Of a DNA stretch of 41,036 nucleotides, positions 16,480-25,072 are shown piece after piece (position 1 is the first letter of the stretch; each line of letters opens with the position of its first letter). Below the pieces are notes generated by a model, which was not told where the DNA came from, ran no database searches, and saw only the letters and a program-made list of their open reading frames with translations. Where the stretch lies: assembly GCA_011525915.1 (NCBI GenBank), contig WYBM01000024.1:1-41036 (forward strand). Reading direction: 5' to 3'. A program made the position numbers and the translations under genes. Source of the stretch: Ardenticatenaceae bacterium. GTDB taxonomy: Bacteria; Chloroflexota; Anaerolineae; Promineifilales; Promineifilaceae.

Positions 16480-17471
16480 TAGCCCGCAGGGTGCTGTTGG
16501 AGATCAGGCCTGGCCAGCTGCTCTAGCTTGGCCTTTGTTTCCCGCCAGGTGATTTTGGACAGCCCCAATTTTTGCCGAATTTCATCGTGCTCTTCACCGG
16601 CCTTTATATCACGCAGGGCACTGACCCAGCGTAAATTCTCAAATGACAGCAAGCCCCGGTCTAAGCCGGCTTCATCGCCCACGTCGCTCAGCACATATTC
16701 CAGATTACGGGCCGTACAGGTGAAGAGGGTGTCTGGCGGGGTGTAGTGGGCCAGGTATTCATCTAACACCACTAACCATGCCGGGTCTAAGGGCAGGCGG
16801 CGCTCTTTGTACCGCAAACGGGGGTTGGCATAACGCACAAACAACATCGGTTTATCAGGGTCGCTGCGATCAATATGATTGGGCACAATGGTCATGGCTT
16901 CGCCCTTCTTGATGCCCGTTTTGAGTAACAGTGTCAGCAGCAAATGGGGACGAGGGTCTGGTTTTTGCTCCCCATCGCCAGCACGAATGCGCTCCGTCAC
17001 CACCAGCGATTTCTCAATATCTTCTTCTGTGGGCAGTGTCGGCAGCGGGCTCCTGACGCTTTGTTGAATAACGGCCGTGGCCGGGTCGTTGGGCAGCACC
17101 CCACGCTCGTGCAGCCAGCTGAAGAAAACTTTGAGCGTGGTCACGCGCCGGGCATAAGATTTAGGGCTGCATGGCACGCCTCGTTCATACAGCAGCCAGT
17201 TTAGGAAGTCGTTTAAATCTTTGGTGCCAATTTGACCGATGGCCTGGCCGATCCCTAGAAATTTACCCAGCAGGCGGATATCACTGGCAAAGGCCTTGGT
17301 GGTGTTCAAGGCAAAGCCTTCGTCTCGCATGTGCGTCTCAAAAGCGCCCAGAGCCGCCTGAATAGAAGCCTCAGCGGTAACGGGGGGGGATGTCTGCCCC
17401 TCCGTTTGAGGGCCCTCACGCTGAGGGAGTTCCCGTTCGGGGATGAGTGATTGTTGGTATTGCTCGCTCAT
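16479..17471 (-). CDS. Tyrosine recombinase-like protein (XerC/D fold) lacking catalytic residues
   Basis: The protein has 330 residues. A poorly conserved 35-residue lead is followed by a SAM-like core-binding domain (about 36-135: NTTKAFASDIRLLGKFLG, then SYARRVTTLKVFFSWLHERG) and a catalytic-type domain (about 150-320). The first catalytic Arg of the family (TGLR.SE) reads TGIKKGE here. The HxLRH box reads ENLRW, so Arg is kept but both His are absent. The segment after GLSKIT has no Tyr, and no Tyr occurs anywhere after LRW. Strand transfer by the usual mechanism is therefore not expected. The intact frame and good ribosome-binding site (AAGGAAGGA) suggest a maintained DNA-binding or architectural role rather than decay. 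It is divergent from the YfhO-like gene. Confidence 0.8.
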   Translation of the reverse strand: MSEQYQQSLIPERELPQREGPQTEGQTSPPVTAEASIQAALGAFETHMRDEGFALNTTKAFASDIRLLGKFLGIGQAIGQIGTKDLNDFLNWLLYERGVPCSPKSYARRVTTLKVFFSWLHERGVLPNDPATAVIQQSVRSPLPTLPTEEDIEKSLVVTERIRAGDGEQKPDPRPHLLLTLLLKTGIKKGEAMTIVPNHIDRSDPDKPMLFVRYANPRLRYKERRLPLDPAWLVVLDEYLAHYTPPDTLFTCTARNLEYVLSDVGDEAGLDRGLLSFENLRWVSALRDIKAGEEHDEIRQKLGLSKITWRETKAKLEQLARPDLQQHPAG

Positions 17472-17525
17472 ATGCTTTCCTTCCTTTCGTATAGACAGGG
17501 GGAAGCGTAGAACATTTGGCCCATT

Positions 17526-17541
17526 TTGTCAAGAGTGACAA
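17526..17541. promoter_or_regulatory. Dyad in the recombinase/YfhO divergent gap
   Basis: TTGTCA-agag-TGACAA is a perfect 6-bp dyad 12 bp before the YfhO-like ATG. On the minus strand it contains TTGACA, with TACGCT 17 bp further on as a weak -10 for the recombinase gene. It could be an operator for either gene. Confidence 0.4.
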
Positions 17542-17553
17542 CTGGTTGGCAAG

Positions 17554-20334
17554 ATGCCCTGTTTGGGTTATGGTTCCCGCCTTGTGAATGCGCAAGGCAC
17601 AGCTTCTAAACGATGGCAAAAAGCAGATTGGTTAGCCGTTGGCGGACTGTTGGTGCTGGTTTGCCTGTTTGTAGGGCGGGCTTTTTTACCTGGAAAAGTG
17701 CTGCTGCCGCTGGACGTGGTGACACAGTTATGGCCACCCTGGCAGCAGCCGTCCACGGCCGTGGACGTGCATAATCCCCTCATCACAGATGTTGTCGATT
17801 ACATCTACCCGCTGAAAACCTTTATGGCTGCTCAGGTAAAAGACGGTACGGTGCCGTTGTGGAACCCTTATGTGTTAGGTGGCTATCCACTGACATACAA
17901 CACACAAGCCGGGCTGTGGTATCCTCTTTCGTTGTTGTATGTTGCCCTACCGCCGGTCACGGCCGTGGACTTGACAGTGTTCCTGCAAATGGCTCTGGGG
18001 GGGCTGTTCATGTTTGCCTATTTGCGGCAGGTGGCCTTACGCCGGGCGGCTGCCTTTCTAGGCGCAGTTCTTTTCCTGTTTAATGGCATGATGATTGTCT
18101 GGTTAGAGTGGCAGGTGGTTCATGCGGCCGTGGTCTGGCTGCCGTTGTGCCTGTACTTTGTAGAAAGGGTTTATCAGAGATTAAGGGGTGATAATCCATC
18201 TTTGCCCTATAAGGATGTGATTTTGGCCGGTTTTGCTTTTGCCATGCCCTGGTTGGGGGGGCATTGGAACTGGGCCCTGTACGGCAGCATGACGGCCGTT
18301 GTGTACATTTTGTGGCGGTTCGGAAGTCTTTTCCTGGCACAAAAACTTGGGAGCCCCAAAAGACAAAAAGAGGCTGCCTGGCTGGGGGTATTGATATTGG
18401 GGGTGGGCATAGGCTTAAGCGCCATTCAAGTGCTGCCCGCTTTTGCTTACATCAGCCGGGGGCACCGTCAACCGTTTGCCCTGGCCGAGTCGTTGGGCCT
18501 GGGGTTAAAGAATCGGGCGGTGGTAGGCTTGATACCCGATTTTTTTGGCAGCCCGGTGCAAGAGAACTGGTGGGGGCCTACCAATTACAATGAGACGGCT
18601 TTTTACCTGGGCATATTGCCACTGTTCCTGGCCGTGCTGGCGTTGTTTTTAAGGCAAGATGGCCTGACACGTTTTTATGCAGTCTGGGGTGCGTTGGGCG
18701 TGTTATGGGCCTTGGGCACGCCTGCCTATGCCTTGCTTTGGGCGCTGCCAGTGTTTAACGGCTTGTGGCCCAGCCGGGCAATGACAGTACTGGTTTTCTG
18801 TGCGGCCGTTCTCAGCGCGCTGGCTCTGGATAAGCTGTTAGCCACGGCCGTAAATTGGCGAAAAGTGCGCCTGGCGGTGATCATGGTTACGGCCGTTATT
18901 CTGGCTGGCCTTTTGGCTTATTTTTGGTGGTACCAGCCAGAGATAGCTGGCTTGCGCAGCGGGCTGGCCTGGTTTGGTGTGTCATTATTAGCTGCCGTAA
19001 GTTTGCTCTTCGCCCGCCCTTACCTTAGCCCTGGGCATTTTGCGTTTTTGGTGTTAGCTTTTGTGGTGATTGACCTGTTCTGGGCAGGGTATGACTATAA
19101 CACTGTGGGTGATGTGGCTGATTTATACCCGGAAACAGAAACGGCCCGCTTTTTACACAGTGACCCGGAGCTGTACCGTATCGCCACACTGCCAGAAGGG
19201 GTAGCTTACCCACCTAACACCGCACTGCAAGACCGTATCCCGGCGCTGAGTGGTTATGAGCCGGCCATCTTGCAAAACTGGGTGGATTATATCAGTGCGG
19301 CGGAGGGTTTGAGTCGTGCAGAGGGGTGGGACGCCATTTATTTTGAGCGTGAGTTGATGCCTTTACATGGGCTGGAATCGCCGCTGTTAGCAGCCGTAAA
19401 TCTGAAATATGTGGTGACCATTAGCGATTGGTATCAGGAGGTTTCATTACCTGGCCCGGCACAGGCGCAGACAGGCCATTGGCAGCCCCTGACAGACACG
19501 GCCGTAACCCACCCCATTACCGTGCCTGACGCCGGGCTGCACCGAATTGACCTGCCGCTCCAGGTGGCTGCCGGTGCCACCGGCACCGTGATCGGGCGCA
19601 TACTGACACCAGAGGGGGGGCAGGAGCTGGCTCATGCTGCGTGGGATGTGGCCCAGCCTCTGGTGGACGGCCAGGCATCTTTCTACTTTGGCGCTTTTCC
19701 CTCAGAGTGGGGACGGCATTTTTTACTGACGGCGGAGTTTGTGGGTGAGGGAGAGGTGCAGATCGGCTGGTCAGCCGCCGGCCTGGCCTTCCGTACCTTT
19801 TACCTGCCCCGCCCTCGCCTGATTCATGAGGCGGGCAAGACCCGGGTGTATTTAAATGAGGGCTATTTTCCACGCGCTTATATTGTACCCCAGGCCTTGA
19901 TCGCCCCAGATGCGGCCCAGGCCCTGGCGCGGGTTATAGAAAACCAGGAGCGGCTGGAAGAAGTGGTCATCCTGGAAATAGATACCCAGGTAGAGGCGTA
20001 TATGCCGGGTGGGGTGGGCACGGCCGTTGTCACTGAGTATGATCTTAACCGGGTGATCATTCATACAGACACAAACGGCCCTGGCTACCTGGTGCTGGCT
20101 GACACCTATTACCCTGGCTGGCAGGCATCCGTTGACGGCCAGCCGGCCGACATCTACCGGGCCAATTCCGTGGTACGGGCCGTGGCTGTGCCGGCGGGCT
20201 CACACGAAGTGGTATTTGTGTTCCGGCCGGTGGATTTTTACCTGGGGGCGGCGATGACGGCCGTGACGCTGCTGGTTTGCGCTATCGTATGGGCCTGGTG
20301 GGGTATGTATCATCGGCAGTCACATGAAACCTGA
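17554..20334 (+). CDS. YfhO-family multi-pass membrane protein (GT-C glycosyltransferase-like)
   Basis: The 926-residue protein belongs to the YfhO family, large membrane proteins implicated in glycosylation of cell-wall polymers. The first membrane helix (about 28-45) is followed by the family's extracytoplasmic loop with DVVTQLWPPW, VDYIYPLK and VPLWNPYVLGGYPL. About 11-12 further hydrophobic segments reach to about residue 500. An extracytoplasmic part follows, including YLVLADTYYPGWQASVDG (about 848-865), a YfhO C-terminal signature, and then a last membrane helix. The substrate is unknown. ATG 17554 is the first good start and the ribosome-binding site is weak. The next gene overlaps its 3' end by 11 nt, so translation is probably coupled. 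It contains many ACGGCCGT copies. Confidence 0.85.
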   Translation: MPCLGYGSRLVNAQGTASKRWQKADWLAVGGLLVLVCLFVGRAFLPGKVLLPLDVVTQLWPPWQQPSTAVDVHNPLITDVVDYIYPLKTFMAAQVKDGTVPLWNPYVLGGYPLTYNTQAGLWYPLSLLYVALPPVTAVDLTVFLQMALGGLFMFAYLRQVALRRAAAFLGAVLFLFNGMMIVWLEWQVVHAAVVWLPLCLYFVERVYQRLRGDNPSLPYKDVILAGFAFAMPWLGGHWNWALYGSMTAVVYILWRFGSLFLAQKLGSPKRQKEAAWLGVLILGVGIGLSAIQVLPAFAYISRGHRQPFALAESLGLGLKNRAVVGLIPDFFGSPVQENWWGPTNYNETAFYLGILPLFLAVLALFLRQDGLTRFYAVWGALGVLWALGTPAYALLWALPVFNGLWPSRAMTVLVFCAAVLSALALDKLLATAVNWRKVRLAVIMVTAVILAGLLAYFWWYQPEIAGLRSGLAWFGVSLLAAVSLLFARPYLSPGHFAFLVLAFVVIDLFWAGYDYNTVGDVADLYPETETARFLHSDPELYRIATLPEGVAYPPNTALQDRIPALSGYEPAILQNWVDYISAAEGLSRAEGWDAIYFERELMPLHGLESPLLAAVNLKYVVTISDWYQEVSLPGPAQAQTGHWQPLTDTAVTHPITVPDAGLHRIDLPLQVAAGATGTVIGRILTPEGGQELAHAAWDVAQPLVDGQASFYFGAFPSEWGRHFLLTAEFVGEGEVQIGWSAAGLAFRTFYLPRPRLIHEAGKTRVYLNEGYFPRAYIVPQALIAPDAAQALARVIENQERLEEVVILEIDTQVEAYMPGGVGTAVVTEYDLNRVIIHTDTNGPGYLVLADTYYPGWQASVDGQPADIYRANSVVRAVAVPAGSHEVVFVFRPVDFYLGAAMTAVTLLVCAIVWAWWGMYHRQSHET

Positions 20335-22501
20335 CAGATTCACCCTATATGGCTTAGGCATTATCATCGGCCTCTACCTCATCCTGGGGACAGCTTACTC
20401 TGTGGTTGTGCCCTTGGGGGAAGCGCCAGATGAGGTAGACCACTTCCTCTACGTCCGTTATTTGCTTGAACAGCGGGCATTCCCTGTTATGCAGCCGGCG
20501 GCTGTGGACAATGTCACCATGGAGGCAAACCAACCGCCCCTCTTTTACTTATTAAATGCGGCTATAACAGCTTTCTTTCCTCTTACCGCCTCCGCTGATC
20601 TGCCAGCAAATGCCTGTTATTCGTTTACGCCGGGGCACGGCCGTGCCCATTTCTACCTGCATGACTGGACGGAACAACACGTTTTTGCGGACACATTCCT
20701 GGCGTTTCGCGCTGCCCGGCTGTTGTCAGTGGCCCTGGGGGCCGCGACGGTGTGGTTGGCCTTTGTGCTGGCGCGGCAGGCAGCGCCGGCACGGCCGTCT
20801 GTCTGGTTATTGGCGGCCGGGTTGTTAGCCTTTAACCCGCAGTTCCTTTTTATCACCGCCAGCGTGAATAATGATGTGCTGATGGCTTTGCTGGGAGCGG
20901 GCATAGTAGCCCTTAGTGTACGGGCGGCAACACGGCCGTCGGCCAAAGCCTTTGCTTGCCTGGGTATGCTGGTGGGCCTGGGGCTGCTGACCAAATTTGC
21001 CCTGCTGGCCTTATGGCCATTGGCCATTCTGGCGGTGTTAGCTGCCGCTGTCAGGCCGCATCCAGCCACCGACAAGCCCTCACACCCTCACCGCCAGACG
21101 GTTATCTGGCATCTTTTGCTGGTCAGCCTCTTACCCGTTCTCATGGCTGGTTGGTGGTACGGGCGCGCTTACCGGCTGTATGGCGACCCGCTGGCCTGGC
21201 GTGTGCATTTGCAGGCCAAGGGGGAACAGGTGCTGCGCACGGCCCCCTTGACCCTGGCCGACTTGTGGGATTTTGCCCTGATACATTTCCAATCCTATTG
21301 GGGTTGGTTTGGCTGGCTTAAGCTGCCGCTGCCGGGTTGGGTCTATGGTTTTATTGGCATGTTGGTGCTGTTAGCCGTAATCGGGGTAGTTTGTGAGATT
21401 AACGATTGGCGGGTAGAGATTAAACGGCCGTGGTCTCTGTGCGCTAACAGCCAACCTCAGCACGTGGCTTTGTTGTTTAACTTGTTAGCCGTGGCTGCCA
21501 TTTACCTCTCCCTGCTCCGTTACATTCAAACCATCAACTGGTCAGGCTACCAGGGGCGGTTGGCGTTTGCGGCTGCAGGGCCAGCGGCCGCCTTGCTGGC
21601 TGTGGGTATGGCTTGCGGCTTCAGGCAAATGGCTGCCAAATCCACTGTTATCCGGACCGTCCCCCGCCTACCTGTCTATCATTTTGTTGTTTTGGGCTTT
21701 CTGTGCCTGTCGGTTGTGACTCTGCTTTTTGTGCTGCGCCCGGCCTTTGCCCGCCCGGCGTTATTTCGGCCGGCCATAGACCTGCCTCGCCGCTGTCTGG
21801 AAGTGGCCGGCCTGCAAATTGAAGCGGCACAAGTGGCTGACGGCCGTGCAGGGGATGCCGTTGCCCTGACATTGCACAGTTATGCCCAGGAAACGGCCAT
21901 AGCCCAACCGCTGCATGTGCAAATAACCGGGCGTGATGGCCAGGTCATTGGCCAGAGTCAGGGGGTATACGACTGGGCAGCGGGTGACCTGTTGACGACA
22001 CAACTGGTTGTACCCATTCTGGCAGAGGCGGCACCGGTGCGCGGGGTCATTCACATTGGCTCGCCCGGTGATGTACACGCTTTAGGTACAGTAAAAATTA
22101 GCCCCGCACGGCCGTACCAGGCTGAGCCTGAAGTTCCCCTGGCCAACGTTACCTTTGGCGGCCAGCTAACCTTGCTCGGTTATGATTGGGATGGTGCCAT
22201 GATCACCCTTTACTGGCAGGCCGCCAGGGTAATGGCGGCGGACTATACCACGTTTGTGCACGTGTTAGATGGTGCCGGTCGCCTGGTGGCCCAGGCAGAT
22301 GGCCCGCCGCAATCAGGCTGGTACCCTACTTCGGTCTGGGGCACAGGCGAGCAGGTAGCTGACCCCAAGCCCCTGATGCTGCCTACAGACCGGCCGCTGC
22401 GTGTTGTCGCCGGTGCTTACCTGTTGGAGACGGGCCAGCGCCTGACTGTGGCCGAAACCGGCGCCGACGTTTATGAGCTCTTTACTTTGTCCAATGAGTA
22501 A
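20324..22501 (+). CDS. DUF2142/GT-C-like membrane protein with C-terminal beta-sandwich module
   Basis: The protein has 725 residues. The N-terminal membrane helix leads into PLGEAPDEVDHFLYVRYLLE, with the acidic PDE motif, and NQPPLFYLLNA, the DUF2142/GT-C pattern in which the acidic pair acts in sugar transfer from a lipid-linked donor. About 10-11 membrane segments span to about residue 500. From about 610 a non-membrane domain carries FGGQLTLLGYDW and TTFVHVLDGAGRLVAQADG, and the same module ends two other proteins of this cluster. The start overlaps the upstream gene by 11 nt. The downstream gene starts inside its last codons. The donor and acceptor sugars cannot be read from sequence. 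Confidence 0.8.
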   Translation: MKPDRFTLYGLGIIIGLYLILGTAYSVVVPLGEAPDEVDHFLYVRYLLEQRAFPVMQPAAVDNVTMEANQPPLFYLLNAAITAFFPLTASADLPANACYSFTPGHGRAHFYLHDWTEQHVFADTFLAFRAARLLSVALGAATVWLAFVLARQAAPARPSVWLLAAGLLAFNPQFLFITASVNNDVLMALLGAGIVALSVRAATRPSAKAFACLGMLVGLGLLTKFALLALWPLAILAVLAAAVRPHPATDKPSHPHRQTVIWHLLLVSLLPVLMAGWWYGRAYRLYGDPLAWRVHLQAKGEQVLRTAPLTLADLWDFALIHFQSYWGWFGWLKLPLPGWVYGFIGMLVLLAVIGVVCEINDWRVEIKRPWSLCANSQPQHVALLFNLLAVAAIYLSLLRYIQTINWSGYQGRLAFAAAGPAAALLAVGMACGFRQMAAKSTVIRTVPRLPVYHFVVLGFLCLSVVTLLFVLRPAFARPALFRPAIDLPRRCLEVAGLQIEAAQVADGRAGDAVALTLHSYAQETAIAQPLHVQITGRDGQVIGQSQGVYDWAAGDLLTTQLVVPILAEAAPVRGVIHIGSPGDVHALGTVKISPARPYQAEPEVPLANVTFGGQLTLLGYDWDGAMITLYWQAARVMAADYTTFVHVLDGAGRLVAQADGPPQSGWYPTSVWGTGEQVADPKPLMLPTDRPLRVVAGAYLLETGQRLTVAETGADVYELFTLSNE

Positions 22502-24953
22502 CATACGACGACTGCTCAAACTCCCCACCCAAACGCTGGTTTGTGGCCTGCTTTTGTTATTTTGGGTACGGCTGCAGCTCACGGCCGTGGCCCAGTCTGT
22601 GACTTTTGATGAAATCTTGCACATCCTGCACGGCACCCTTATCTGGCAAAGCTGGCAGTTATATGGTGTGGTGCAAAACCCACCGCTGGTCAACATGTTC
22701 ATTGGCCTGCCGGTGCAGCTGACGCTGCACCCACTTATTCCCTTTCATGACCCTATCTGGGCAAGCGGCGACTGGTTGAAAATCAGCCAGCAGTTCATGT
22801 GGAGCAGCAACAGCAACGGCCTGCAAATTATCTGGGTGGGGCGGCAGGCAGTCATGTTGTTAGCCGTCTTGCTGGGGGCGTTGGTGTACCGGTTTGCGGC
22901 CATGCTTTTCCGGGCGCGGGCGGCCGGCCTGCTGGCCCTGCTTCTCTACACCTTTGACCCCAACATCCTGGCCCATAGTTTCCTGGCGACCACTGATCTG
23001 GGCACTGCTTTTTTCTTTTTACTGGCAGCATGTGCTGTCTGGTATTACTGGCAAAGAGGTGGTTGGTGGTGGCATGGCATCACGGCCGTGGCCATTGGCC
23101 TTGTCCTTGCGGCCAAATTCTCTGGACTTATTTTTCTCATCGCTCTGCTGCTCATCGCTCTTTACCGTACCCTGCTGGCTGTTAGCAGTGGGCGGATGAC
23201 AGTTAGTGATACGGAAAGACCCCTTCTGATGGCCTATTACCGGGCCTTTCTAGAAGTGGCAGGCTGGCTCATGTTCAGCAGCCTTGTTTTCCTCCTTATC
23301 TACCGCTTCCAATTTGCCCCGCTACTTGACGATTTTTACCAGCAGCAGGCACACCAGGTAACTGGCCATGACGCTTTTCTTCTGGGAGAAGTAAAACGTG
23401 GTGGCTGGTGGTATTACTTCCCCGTTATCTTCCTGATCAAAACGCCGTTGCCTACCCTGTTACTCCTGGCTCTGTCCCTGGGGCTGTTTGTGTGGCGGCG
23501 TGGCTGGCGGGATTGGGCGCCCGTGTGGCTGCTGCTGCTGGGTGGCGGTGTGCTGGCTGCCGGGCTCATAAGCCGTGTGAACATTGGTTACCGTTACCTG
23601 CTGCCCATGCTGCCGCTGTTGTTTGTATTTATGGGCGGCATGTGGGCCGGGCCAGTGGCAAAAAGCCCCTCCGGCCAGACGCCGCTGCCGCGGTTTGCGG
23701 GGCCCCTGTGGGGCGGATTACAGATAACTGTTTATGGGTTATTGACGCTGCTTTTTATAACCTCCCTGGCCATTCACCCACACTACCTGGCTTACTTTAA
23801 CATTATTGCTGGCGGGTCAGACAATGGCTGGCGTTGGGCCGTAGATTCTAATATAGATTGGGGGCAAGATATTCAGGCGCTGGGTGCTTACGTAAGCAGC
23901 CGTGATATAAGCCATTTTTACGCCGCCTGGCTGGGCTCTGCGCCGCTGACGGCTTATGGGATGGGGCAGGGGGAGCCGCTGCCGGTCTGGCCGGTGGGCA
24001 AAGCGGACCCATTGTCTGACACCTTTTACCCAGATAACCCGGCGCCGGGCATGTACGTGTTGAGCGTCACCCAGTTACAAGGGGTATATGCCCGTGATCC
24101 GGCGTTTTTTGCCTGGTTTCGTGACCACGAACCGGGTGACAGGGTGGGGTATTCGCTTTTTGTTTATGATATACCGGCCAGCGGCCCGGCGGTGGGGCTG
24201 GGATTATCTGGCATTGGCCTGCCTCACCTTCACCCGGATGACTACGGCCGTGCCTTTGCCAGCAACAACGTGCAGCCGCGCTGGTTTGATGCCCGTACCA
24301 GCTTTTTGTGGCCAGGGGGGCAGGCCAGCGAGGTGTGGACGGCTGTCGGTGACGCCCACCTGCCCACACACCCCCTATTGCGGCCATTTTACGCCGTCGA
24401 GCCGGTGTATACGGGGCAGCGGGAAGTTGACGGCCGTGTTTGGGGCTACTACCTTTATCACTGGCCAGAAGCACCCGTACGCCAGGCCCTGGCCGCCAGG
24501 GAAAACGTGTCTACCGATCTGGGCTGGTCACCGCAAGCGGTCGTAGGGGCAGACGAGTGGGAGAGCGCGAGAAGGGAGATGGACACGGCCGTGTTCGGCG
24601 GTACCCTGCAACTGCTGGGTTACCAGATGACCAATGATACTTCGGGGCAGTCGCTGAGCTTGCTTTCTTTCTGGCAGATGCAGCAGCCAACCGATCAGGA
24701 CCTTAAGGTGTTTGTCCATCTGCTGGACGGCGCTGGCAACGTGGTAGCCCAACATGATGGCCTGGACGTGCGCCTGAACGGTTTGCAACCTGGCGATGAA
24801 TGGGCGCAGCTGCATGTTATTCCCCTGCCCGTTGATTTGCCACCAGGAAATTATGCCTTACAGCTGGGCCTCTATGAGGCCTATACCCTTATACGCTTGC
24901 CGCTGGCCAACCTGCCCACCGACCGCATTCTTCTTCATGCATTCCCTCATTGA
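22494..24953 (+). CDS. GT39/ArnT-like membrane glycosyltransferase with C-terminal beta-sandwich module
   Basis: The protein has 819 residues from ATG 22494, which overlaps the upstream stop by 8 nt; an ATG at 22473 would add seven residues. The first membrane helix is followed by VTFDEILHILHG, with the Asp-Glu motif typical of dolichyl/polyprenyl-phosphate-sugar transferases, and QNPPLVNMF. Roughly ten membrane segments follow, including the RVNIGYRYLLPMLP helix-loop. An extracytoplasmic part starts at about residue 440 with WAVDSNIDWGQD, often seen in such proteins. The end (about 700-819) carries the LLGYQM and KVFVHLLDGAGNVVAQHDG module. It is probably an integral-membrane transferase using a polyprenyl-phosphate sugar. 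No terminator follows. Confidence 0.82.
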   Translation: MSNIRRLLKLPTQTLVCGLLLLFWVRLQLTAVAQSVTFDEILHILHGTLIWQSWQLYGVVQNPPLVNMFIGLPVQLTLHPLIPFHDPIWASGDWLKISQQFMWSSNSNGLQIIWVGRQAVMLLAVLLGALVYRFAAMLFRARAAGLLALLLYTFDPNILAHSFLATTDLGTAFFFLLAACAVWYYWQRGGWWWHGITAVAIGLVLAAKFSGLIFLIALLLIALYRTLLAVSSGRMTVSDTERPLLMAYYRAFLEVAGWLMFSSLVFLLIYRFQFAPLLDDFYQQQAHQVTGHDAFLLGEVKRGGWWYYFPVIFLIKTPLPTLLLLALSLGLFVWRRGWRDWAPVWLLLLGGGVLAAGLISRVNIGYRYLLPMLPLLFVFMGGMWAGPVAKSPSGQTPLPRFAGPLWGGLQITVYGLLTLLFITSLAIHPHYLAYFNIIAGGSDNGWRWAVDSNIDWGQDIQALGAYVSSRDISHFYAAWLGSAPLTAYGMGQGEPLPVWPVGKADPLSDTFYPDNPAPGMYVLSVTQLQGVYARDPAFFAWFRDHEPGDRVGYSLFVYDIPASGPAVGLGLSGIGLPHLHPDDYGRAFASNNVQPRWFDARTSFLWPGGQASEVWTAVGDAHLPTHPLLRPFYAVEPVYTGQREVDGRVWGYYLYHWPEAPVRQALAARENVSTDLGWSPQAVVGADEWESARREMDTAVFGGTLQLLGYQMTNDTSGQSLSLLSFWQMQQPTDQDLKVFVHLLDGAGNVVAQHDGLDVRLNGLQPGDEWAQLHVIPLPVDLPPGNYALQLGLYEAYTLIRLPLANLPTDRILLHAFPH

Positions 24954-24996
24954 ACCATTCCCTCACTAAACGTGCCTCTCTGGCGCCGGCCTCTTT

Positions 24997-25025
24997 TTGC
25001 CTACTTCTAGTGGGCAGCGTAGAAT
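24997..25025 (+). promoter_or_regulatory. Promoter of the beta-propeller gene
   Basis: The -35 TTGCCT (24997-25002), a 17-bp spacer and the -10 TAGAAT (25020-25025) predict a start near 25032, about 40 nt before the ATG. GAGGAGA lies in the leader. Confidence 0.5.
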
Positions 25026-25072
25026 TCGGGGTTGCATCCTTTTTCTAATGAGTGAGGAGATTTTAGACTGGT

